NCBI RefSeq assembly: GCF_001601815.1
Contig: NZ_LUKG01000019.1
Coordinates: 1-32,864 of the forward strand
Source of the DNA: Flavihumibacter sp. CACIAM 22H1
Lineage (GTDB): Bacteria; Bacteroidota; Bacteroidia; Chitinophagales; Chitinophagaceae
Reading direction: 5' to 3'
Length of the DNA stretch: 32,864 nt
In this document: positions 25,959 to 32,864 of the stretch, piece by piece
Numbering within the stretch: the stretch's first letter is position 1
Layout: every line of letters begins with the position of its first letter
Notes under the pieces: model-generated
The model's database searches: none
Told to the model about the DNA's origin: nothing
What the model saw: only the letters and a program-made list of their open reading frames with translations
Position numbers and translations under genes: made by a program

Positions 25959-26558
25959 ATGCAATGTTTAAATCGAGTGTTTTACCTGGCCGGACCAGCA
26001 ATGCTGGTGATCGCATTATCAGGTGGTTGTAATGAGCCTGCTAAAATCTCTGAAAAGCAAGCCGCTACCAGTACACCTTTCCCTATTGCCGATTATATCC
26101 GGTCGCAGCTCCAGGAAATAGATTCGCTTCAGTTACCGGTAACGCTGTACCGCACAGGCGCAGAAGGAAATGATACTACCCTGCTTTCAACAAAGGATTG
26201 CCTTGAGTTAGCTAGGCCCTTTACCGAACCCGATATTGCCAAACCAGACGTAGCCAGCCATTTTACAGAAAGCAGTTTTGCAGATCAATCAATACCCAGT
26301 ATCACTTTCAACTACTTGTCAAAAGAGGAAACAATGCCCCTGAAAAGAGCGGATGTGGTACTGCAACCCAACCCATCCGTTTCAGACAAGGTTCGTAGCA
26401 TTTATCTGGAAAAAGCCTTTTCAATCGGAGATACACTTGTGCAGGAAAAACTTTTCTGGAACGATGGACATTATTACCAGATCATCCGGACGAAATCTGC
26501 AGGAGCCTCCAACCCCATTCAATCCACCCTTAAAGTAGTTTGGGACCCAACCGAATAA
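25959..26558 (+). CDS. Predicted lipoprotein of unknown function
   Basis: From the ATG at 25959 the product is 199 residues with a lipoprotein signal ending LSGGC, Cys24 being the lipidated residue. An upstream TTG at 25905 would add 18 residues that do not look like a signal peptide, so I reject it. The mature part is acidic to neutral with YIRSQLQEIDSLQLPVTLY and two repeated-looking strand regions later (YLSKEETMPLKRADVVLQP, EKLFWNDGHYYQIIRTK). I do not recognise a family. It follows the barrel protein by about 70 bases and precedes uvrC by 3 bases, so it may belong to the sigma-factor cassette and share a transcript with uvrC. Confidence 0.75.
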   Translation: MQCLNRVFYLAGPAMLVIALSGGCNEPAKISEKQAATSTPFPIADYIRSQLQEIDSLQLPVTLYRTGAEGNDTTLLSTKDCLELARPFTEPDIAKPDVASHFTESSFADQSIPSITFNYLSKEETMPLKRADVVLQPNPSVSDKVRSIYLEKAFSIGDTLVQEKLFWNDGHYYQIIRTKSAGASNPIQSTLKVVWDPTE

Positions 26559-26561
26559 GGA

Positions 26562-28391
26562 ATGACTGCCGCAGAATTTCAACAACTAGCTTCCACTATC
26601 CCACTATCGCCGGGTATTTATAAATACTTCGACAGTAGCAATACGTTGTTATATGTTGGTAAAGCCAAGAGTTTACGCAAACGGATCAGTTCTTATTTCT
26701 CAAAAACATTTACCAGTTACAAAACCCATGAACTGGTGCAGCGCATTGCCCGTATTGAATTTACGATCGTAGACTCCGAACAGGATGCATTTTTACTGGA
26801 AAATGCCCTGATTAAACAATACCAGCCCAGGTACAATATAGACCTGAAAGACGATAAAACCTACCCCTATCTTGTCATCAAAAAAGAACCTTTCCCCCGG
26901 GTATTTTTTACCCGACAAAAAATCAACGATGGCTCTGAATACCTCGGCCCCTTTACTTCCGTGGGCAAAGTCCGCGAACTACTGGACTTTATCAAACTGA
27001 CTATTCCGCTCAGAACCTGCAAGCTCAACCTGAGCAGTGCCTCTATTCAGAAAGGAAAATATAAAGTTTGCCTCGAATATCATTTAGGTAATTGCAAAGG
27101 CCCCTGTGAAGGCCTTCAGACAGAAGAGGACTACCGCGAGGGACTACTGCAATTAAGAAACCTCATGAAAGGCAACCTGGGGCCAGTTATGCAACAATTC
27201 AAACAGGAAATGCAACTGCATGCCACTAATCTCCGGTTTGAAAAAGCAGAAATGATGCGGCGCAAACTGGAATACCTTGAACAATACCAGTCCAGGTCAG
27301 TAATTGTGAGTAAACACCTGGGCAACCTGGATGTTTTCTCCATTTTAAAAGAAGGCGATATTGCTTATGTTAATTACCTGATGGTACAACATGGCACGAT
27401 CGTACAAACACATACCATACAGTTGGAAACCCATCTGGATGAAACAGAAGAACAGGTATTGCGTTATGCCATCGGGCAATTGCGGGCCTCCTTTAACAGT
27501 TTAGCCGATGAACTGATTCTACCCTTTGAATTACCCGAGTTTCAGGAAGAAGCAATTGAAGAAGAAGTACGCACGATTACCGTTCCAAAAGCCGGAGATA
27601 AAAAAAAGCTCCTGGACCTTTCCCTCAAAAACGTAAATTATTTCAAGGACGAGATCCGAAGAAAAAAAACCTTACATCTCGAAGGGAAGTCCGATTTCGA
27701 AAAAAAACAGGTACTCTACCAGTTAATGGAAGATTTGCAGCTGCCTGAATTGCCTGTTCATATAGAATGCTTCGACAATTCCAATTTCCAGGGTGCCTTC
27801 CCGGTTTCGGCCATGGTATGTTTCAGGGAGGGCATCGCCAGCAAAAAAGACTACCGCCATTATAATGTAAAAACAGTGGAAGGCATTAACGATTTTGCCA
27901 CCATGAAAGAAGTAGTTACCAGGCGGTATAAACGGCTAAAAGACGAGCAGGCCTCCCTTCCTCAACTGGTAATAATCGACGGCGGAAAAGGCCAGTTAGG
28001 AGCTGCTATGGAAGCCATCCATGACCTTGAGTTAACAGGTAGCATGACATTGGTTGGTTTGGCAAAAAATGAGGAAGAGCTATTTTTCCCGGGCGATTCT
28101 GATTCGCTTCGTTTACCCTATAACAGCGAATCCCTTAAACTGATTCGTCGTATCCGCGATGAAGTACATCGATTCGGCATTAGTTTTCACCGCAACCAAC
28201 GTAGTAAAGGAACTTTTAAAAACGAACTGGAAACTATACCGGGTATCGGAAAATCAACCGCCACCCGATTATTACGGGTTTTTCGCAGCATTGCTCAAAT
28301 CCGCGAAAAAACAATGGAAGAACTGGAGCCGGAAGTAGGCAAAGCGAAAGCAAAACTGGTTTACGACTATTTTAATGGTACGAATGCCTGA
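26562..28391 (+). CDS. uvrC: UvrABC excision nuclease subunit C
   Basis: UvrC makes the two cuts on either side of DNA damage once UvrB has been loaded. The 609-residue protein has the full layout: GIY-YIG nuclease (about 15-95: LSPGIYKYFDSSNTLLYVGKA), a cysteine cluster near 145-188 ending CKGPCEG, a UVR domain (about 205-240: FEKAEMMRRKLEYLEQY) for UvrB contact, the RNase H-like C-terminal nuclease (ECFDNSNFQGAFPVSAMV and VIIDGGKGQLGAA) and tandem helix-hairpin-helix motifs near the end (LETIPGIGKSTATRLLR). No part is missing. It lies 3 bases behind the lipoprotein gene. Confidence 0.97.
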   Translation: MTAAEFQQLASTIPLSPGIYKYFDSSNTLLYVGKAKSLRKRISSYFSKTFTSYKTHELVQRIARIEFTIVDSEQDAFLLENALIKQYQPRYNIDLKDDKTYPYLVIKKEPFPRVFFTRQKINDGSEYLGPFTSVGKVRELLDFIKLTIPLRTCKLNLSSASIQKGKYKVCLEYHLGNCKGPCEGLQTEEDYREGLLQLRNLMKGNLGPVMQQFKQEMQLHATNLRFEKAEMMRRKLEYLEQYQSRSVIVSKHLGNLDVFSILKEGDIAYVNYLMVQHGTIVQTHTIQLETHLDETEEQVLRYAIGQLRASFNSLADELILPFELPEFQEEAIEEEVRTITVPKAGDKKKLLDLSLKNVNYFKDEIRRKKTLHLEGKSDFEKKQVLYQLMEDLQLPELPVHIECFDNSNFQGAFPVSAMVCFREGIASKKDYRHYNVKTVEGINDFATMKEVVTRRYKRLKDEQASLPQLVIIDGGKGQLGAAMEAIHDLELTGSMTLVGLAKNEEELFFPGDSDSLRLPYNSESLKLIRRIRDEVHRFGISFHRNQRSKGTFKNELETIPGIGKSTATRLLRVFRSIAQIREKTMEELEPEVGKAKAKLVYDYFNGTNA

Positions 28392-28480
28392 AAAACTACT
28401 ATTTTTCTCTTAGGACTGCTATCGATATAATTCCAAGTTTCGCTGATTGTTCACCCTTTAAAGAGCATAATGTAACTTAG

Positions 28481-31400
28481 ATGGCAATGGTTGATTTTCT
28501 TCTCAATGAAATCCCCTATCCGGCTGTGGTATTACGCATCGCTGATGATGAACCTGTATGCATAACGCATTCCAATAAAGCTTTTCAGGAAACTGATCAG
28601 CTGGGTACAACCATTTGCGCAAGCCCTGCTTTAAACCATTGGGTTAAGAAAATAAAACTGCATAAAAATACCGCTCCAGTCCAATCACTTCAAAAGGACA
28701 AACTGGTAATTGACGGTCCTTTTTCCAGCAAACTGTTGCTGGAATTAAGCCTGTTGCCGGGTTCCGGCACTGCCGAGCGCCAGTTATTATGCACTATTCC
28801 GCCGGTCCATCAGCCAACGCCGGGTAATAGTTACAGTTCCTTGATAGCAGGCACCACCGACCTTTGTGTAATCCTGAACAAGGCCGGCGAATACACTTAT
28901 TTAAGTGCCAATTTTCCCGCAATGCTGGGTTACGACGCAGCAGAACTAATGGGCACCAACTCGCTTGAACTGGTACATCCGGATGATATATCGGCCACCA
29001 GGCAGGCATTTGAGCGACTGGGGTCTGAACTGAGTGTACAAGCCCCCCCTTTTCGCTATAGAAAAAAAGATGGCTCCTGGTGTTGGCTGCAAAGTGTAGG
29101 CACCAATTTACTGGAACTACCCTCCGTGCAGGGATTTGTTATAAACAGCATCGATATTACGCAATTAGTGGAAGCACACCAGTTGCTGAAACAAAACAAT
29201 GAACGCTACCAGTTGATCTATAAAGCCAGCAATGATGCTTTATACGATTGGGATATTGAAGCCGACAGCTTCTATTGGGGCGAAGGCTTTTACCGGCTAT
29301 TCGGTCATTCCGCCAAAACAACTCCCTTCCGCCTGGCCAATTGGATTGAACTTACCCACTACCAGGATGCCGAAAAAAACAAACAACGCTGGGACGAATT
29401 CCTGAAAGACACCCAACAGAATAGCTGGATAAATAAATTCCGCTTCCGAAAAGCAGATGGCAGTTATGCCTATGTAGAAGAAATCGCTTACCTGATCCGC
29501 GACAAAGAAGGCCGGCCACTCCGAATGATCGGATCCATTCGCGACAAAACCGAATCCAAACTTGTTTTATTACGAAAACTGATTGAACAGGATATAACGG
29601 ATTTATTCAAATCAACCGATACCTTACCGGCAATTCTGCAAAGAGTAACCGACTACCTGGCACAGACCGGAAACTGGTCGCTGGCAGAACTCTGGTTGTT
29701 AAACAACCGGCAGGATAAGATAAAGCTGGTAGCTTATCATTTAAACCCACAAACAGAAAAAGCTTTTTATCCAGGCAGTCAACCAGTACAGGAATTTTCA
29801 CCCGGTAACGGTTTACCAGGTACAGTATGGAAAAATAAACAACCCACCTATTGGGACCAGACCAGTATTCAGAAAAATTTTATCCGCAAAGAAGCCGCCA
29901 GCAAAGCCAACCTGAAAGCCATTAGCGGTTTACCTATTTTTGATAATGGGCAAATACTGGGCACACTGGTATTGGGAAAAAATACTGACCTGGAAGAACA
30001 GCAAGCTAACCTTGAAATACTTGAATCCATACTACCATCGCTTGGTACAGAAATCCGGCGGAAACAGCAGGAAGAAGAAATGCGACTGGTATTTGAAAGC
30101 GCTCCGGATATTCTGGCTATTGTTTCACCGGAAGGTTATTTCACCAGGGTAAATCCTACTTTTTGCGCTATAATGGGCTATTCCAGCCAGGAACTTACCA
30201 GCCGCCCTTATCATATGTTTATTCATCCGGATGACGTAATGCAAACGCTTAAAGAATTCGGAGAAATTATTCCGCTCAATAAAAAAGCGGTCAATGTTGT
30301 TAACCGGTATATCACCAAAACTGGCGAACAACGTTGGATTTCCTGGAGCAGCTCCGAAATTTTCGGAAGTGAAAAACTGGCCTTTGCCTATGGTCGGGAT
30401 ATTACAGAAATGAAAGAGCTGGAAGACCTTATTGACAACACTTCCAAACTTGCCAGGGTAGGAAGTTGGGAAATCAACATGAGCGATAAATACATCTTCT
30501 GTTCCAAAATTACCCGCCAGATTTTGGAACTAAAAGATGGACTTCAGTTAAGGTTGAATAACCGGCTGGAATATATCCGCCATAGCAGCCGGGAACGAGT
30601 GCGTAAGCTATTGCAGGAAGTTCTTTTTGATCAGAAACCCTGGGATATAGAGGTAGAAATCCGAACAGCAAAAGGCGCATCGAGATGGGTGCGGTTAATC
30701 GGCCAGGCCAGTTTTCACCAGGGAAGATGCGTACGGATTTACGGAAGTATCCAGGATATTCATGAAAAGAAACTGGTACAACTGCAACTCGAAGAGGCCA
30801 ACGACCGCTTTGAACGGGTTTCTTCAGCAACCAACGATGCTATCTGGGATTGGGACCTGATTCATAACCGGCTGATCTGGAACGATCGTTTCAGTAAAAT
30901 TTTCGGCTATCCGGTTAAAGCAGAAGGTACTGGGCCAAATGAATGGAAAGACATGGTACACCCCGATGATCTGCCCCTATTGGGCAAGAATATCCGGGAA
31001 GCAACCAACGATCCCGAACACCATCACATCGATATCGAATTTCGTTTTCGCCGGTCTGATGGCAGTTACGCATACGTTTCCAATAAGGGTACCCTTATCC
31101 GCAATAAAGAAGGACAGGTAATCAGAATGGTGGGCGCACTTTCAGACATAAGCGTACGTAAAAACTTTGAATCCTCTCTGAAAAACCTGAACCAGGAATT
31201 AAAGCGCATTAACCACGAACTTGCCGGTTCCAATGCCGAACTGGAACAGTTTGCTTTTGTCGCTTCCCATGATCTCCAGGAACCGCTGCGCATGATTACC
31301 GGCTTTCTTACCATGCTGGAAAAGAAATACGGCCCTCAACTGGATGAAAAGGCCAATCAATATATCTATTTCGCCGTAGATGGGGCAAAACGGATGCGGG

Positions 31401-31900
31401 GTATCATTCTCGATCTATTAGAGTATTCCAGGGTGGGCAGGATGAACACCACCAGAGAACTGGTAGATGCCAACCTGGTTATTAAAGATGTGGTGCAACT
31501 ATTACAAAATCAGTTGGAAGAAAAAAATGTAGGTCTTTCCGTACATCCAATGCCTTCTTTATACACATACAAATTACCCTTACAGCAGGTACTCCAGAAT
31601 CTTATCAGCAATGCAATAAAATACAGCCAGCCAGGAAAACAACCACTGATAGAGGTTTCCTGCCAGGAATTGGACCAGTACTGGGAATTTTCTGTAAAAG
31701 ACAACGGCATCGGCATCGAAGCAGCCTTCAAAGAGAAAGTGTTTGTTATATTTCAGCGGTTGAATTATACCCCTGAAATTCCGGGCTCCGGCATGGGACT
31801 GGCCATAGCAAAAAAAATTATTGACTGGCAGGGCGGAGAAATTTGGGTGGAATCAGTAGTCGGCGAAGGCAGTATATTTTATTTCAGGCTACCAAAATAA
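28481..31900 (+). CDS. Large cytoplasmic PAS/GAF sensor histidine kinase
   Basis: The 1139-residue kinase has no signal peptide or membrane helix. Order: a degenerate PAS-like start (1-115), PAS (about 117-235), PAS (about 240-360), GAF (about 365-520), PAS (about 525-645), a weaker PAS (about 650-765), PAS (about 775-900), a coiled segment with NQELKRINHELAGSN, HisKA with VASHDLQEPLRMI (phospho-acceptor His930), and the ATPase with N-box NLISNAIKYS, DNGIGIE and GSGMGLAIAKKI. The second and last PAS units are alike (FRFRKADGSYAYV against FRFRRSDGSYAYV), pointing to internal duplication. The HDLQEP-type kinase core resembles the phytochrome-like kinases common in Bacteroidota. No response regulator is in the window; another kinase gene starts 5 bases later. 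Confidence 0.93.
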   Translation: MAMVDFLLNEIPYPAVVLRIADDEPVCITHSNKAFQETDQLGTTICASPALNHWVKKIKLHKNTAPVQSLQKDKLVIDGPFSSKLLLELSLLPGSGTAERQLLCTIPPVHQPTPGNSYSSLIAGTTDLCVILNKAGEYTYLSANFPAMLGYDAAELMGTNSLELVHPDDISATRQAFERLGSELSVQAPPFRYRKKDGSWCWLQSVGTNLLELPSVQGFVINSIDITQLVEAHQLLKQNNERYQLIYKASNDALYDWDIEADSFYWGEGFYRLFGHSAKTTPFRLANWIELTHYQDAEKNKQRWDEFLKDTQQNSWINKFRFRKADGSYAYVEEIAYLIRDKEGRPLRMIGSIRDKTESKLVLLRKLIEQDITDLFKSTDTLPAILQRVTDYLAQTGNWSLAELWLLNNRQDKIKLVAYHLNPQTEKAFYPGSQPVQEFSPGNGLPGTVWKNKQPTYWDQTSIQKNFIRKEAASKANLKAISGLPIFDNGQILGTLVLGKNTDLEEQQANLEILESILPSLGTEIRRKQQEEEMRLVFESAPDILAIVSPEGYFTRVNPTFCAIMGYSSQELTSRPYHMFIHPDDVMQTLKEFGEIIPLNKKAVNVVNRYITKTGEQRWISWSSSEIFGSEKLAFAYGRDITEMKELEDLIDNTSKLARVGSWEINMSDKYIFCSKITRQILELKDGLQLRLNNRLEYIRHSSRERVRKLLQEVLFDQKPWDIEVEIRTAKGASRWVRLIGQASFHQGRCVRIYGSIQDIHEKKLVQLQLEEANDRFERVSSATNDAIWDWDLIHNRLIWNDRFSKIFGYPVKAEGTGPNEWKDMVHPDDLPLLGKNIREATNDPEHHHIDIEFRFRRSDGSYAYVSNKGTLIRNKEGQVIRMVGALSDISVRKNFESSLKNLNQELKRINHELAGSNAELEQFAFVASHDLQEPLRMITGFLTMLEKKYGPQLDEKANQYIYFAVDGAKRMRGIILDLLEYSRVGRMNTTRELVDANLVIKDVVQLLQNQLEEKNVGLSVHPMPSLYTYKLPLQQVLQNLISNAIKYSQPGKQPLIEVSCQELDQYWEFSVKDNGIGIEAAFKEKVFVIFQRLNYTPEIPGSGMGLAIAKKIIDWQGGEIWVESVVGEGSIFYFRLPK

Positions 31901-31905
31901 AAGCA

Positions 31906-32864
31906 TTGCTTAAACTTACCAACCATATCCGCACCTATAGTATCCTGGCAATAGCCGCCCTGATTATTATTTCCTCTTTTATTGTTTTCTACCTGGGTTA
32001 TCAGGAACAGATAGAAATCAATAAACAAATTTACCAGGAAGAAGAACAAAAAGAACGGCTGCATCTTATCCAGGCAAGTATTTCAAGAGCTGGAATTGAC
32101 CTGCGGGATTTTATCTTATTCGGGCAGGCGGCCTCTATGGAAAAATCATTGGCTGAAATGAACAAAGCGGATAGCCTCTCCAGTATTCTTTCACCAGTTT
32201 CCACGCGGGAAACCAGCATTCAAAAACTGGGCTTTCTACTTAAGGAAGGCACAGGACGAATAAAGCGTATCGATAGCACTTATCAAAAACATGGGCAAGC
32301 TGCTGCCGCAGCTATTCTCCAGGAACATGGAATGCGCCTGTTTCGACAGGATATAAATTCCGTACTTCAGCGTTTAAAAGCTGATTCAGCCAGCCAGTTT
32401 GAACACTTACTACACACCGTTAAAATTATACGGTTAAGAAACATTATTGGTTTTCTTCTCCTATTTGTAGTTTCCTTTTTAATTCTACTGATGTTATGGC
32501 TTTATTTCAGGACCACTGAAAAAAGACTGGCAAAAAAAAGGGCGCGTTTGCAGGAGATTGTAGAACGCCAGGAACAATCAGAACAATTACTGCAAGGCGG
32601 CTATTTCGAATGGTATCCCGACCAAAAAAAGCTACTCTGCTCCAATGGATTTTATGCACTTTTTGATTGGCCGGCCGGAAAAGATGTTCCCCACCTCAAC
32701 TGGGTACTGGATCGGGTAATAGATCCACAGGACCGGGAAATAATCCGGAGCTGGATGCAAGAAGTTCGTCCGGCCAAACGAATTTCCAGGCAGGTGCGGA
32801 TCCAAACAGCCAAGGGCCATGAAAAAATTATCCAGATAGAAGGTTATCCCAGCAAAGCTCCGGT
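31906..32864 (+). CDS. Membrane-bound sensor protein, probably a histidine kinase (N-terminal part, cut by window edge)
   Basis: An open frame of about 319 residues runs to the right edge. The likely start is a TTG at 31906, five bases after the previous stop; there is no ATG before the first membrane helix. Transmembrane helix 1 is at about 12-30 (SILAIAALIIISSFIVFYLG) and helix 2 at about 179-201. The roughly 150 residues between them are helical and periplasmic, in the style of CHASE3 or four-helix-bundle sensors. After helix 2 comes a charged coil and the start of a PAS domain (GGYFEWYPDQKKLLCSNGFY). The kinase core is expected beyond the edge. It is probably co-transcribed with the soluble kinase before it. 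Confidence 0.8.
   Translation, partial: MLKLTNHIRTYSILAIAALIIISSFIVFYLGYQEQIEINKQIYQEEEQKERLHLIQASISRAGIDLRDFILFGQAASMEKSLAEMNKADSLSSILSPVSTRETSIQKLGFLLKEGTGRIKRIDSTYQKHGQAAAAAILQEHGMRLFRQDINSVLQRLKADSASQFEHLLHTVKIIRLRNIIGFLLLFVVSFLILLMLWLYFRTTEKRLAKKRARLQEIVERQEQSEQLLQGGYFEWYPDQKKLLCSNGFYALFDWPAGKDVPHLNWVLDRVIDPQDREIIRSWMQEVRPAKRISRQVRIQTAKGHEKIIQIEGYPSKAP

Noticed and set aside
1-32864. Mobile elements, CRISPR arrays, tRNA or rRNA genes
   Set aside because: No transposase or integrase reading, no regularly spaced repeats and no tRNA- or rRNA-like sequence was found on either strand by eye.

Overview
The window looks like a chromosomal segment of a Bacteroidota bacterium, most likely a member of the Chitinophagaceae. 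The clues are SusC/SusD genes under an ECF sigma/FecR pair (FecR with a C-terminal DUF4974), lipoboxes, few Shine-Dalgarno sites, one good TTTG / TAnnTTTG promoter, and DUF4783 next to nadC. Family assignments come from reading the translations by eye; no database search was possible. I see no rRNA, tRNA, CRISPR array, insertion sequence or prophage gene, and no gene-free stretch longer than 300 bases.

Layout. 1-4335 is all on the minus strand: the 5' part of mreB (cut by the window edge), a secreted GH29 alpha-L-fucosidase, tryptophan 2,3-dioxygenase and purD. 4554-8259 holds a POT-family peptide transporter, apaG (minus) and an isocitrate dehydrogenase with a clear upstream promoter and a downstream terminator. 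8426-16567 is a compact nutrient-uptake locus: ECF sigma factor, FecR anti-sigma factor, SusC receptor with an STN signalling domain, SusD lipoprotein, a strong terminator, then an exported calcineurin-like phosphoesterase. The susC gene is broken by an apparent loss of one C near 12377. 16576-18642 (minus) holds a small membrane protein, an SUI1/YciH-type factor, nadC and a DUF4783 protein. 18809-23667 is a probable operon: gpmI, a membrane-anchored CxxCH haem-binding-domain protein, an unknown 171-residue membrane/periplasmic protein and a TonB-dependent receptor of the haem/haemoglobin-receptor type. 23784-26558 is a second ECF sigma factor followed by an unusual protein that joins a cytoplasmic head, one transmembrane helix and a predicted outer-membrane beta-barrel, then a lipoprotein. 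26562-32864 holds uvrC, a large soluble PAS/GAF sensor histidine kinase and the start of a membrane-bound sensor kinase cut by the window edge.

How the genes fit together. Two extracytoplasmic signalling systems of different design lie within about 16 kb. The first is the familiar SusC(STN)-FecR-sigma relay. In the second, the product next to the sigma gene appears to carry the cytoplasmic and outer-membrane parts in one chain; this is the least described system in the window. TDO and NadC are the first and a late step of a possible tryptophan-to-NAD route, but the middle enzymes are not here. The rest is core metabolism and repair.
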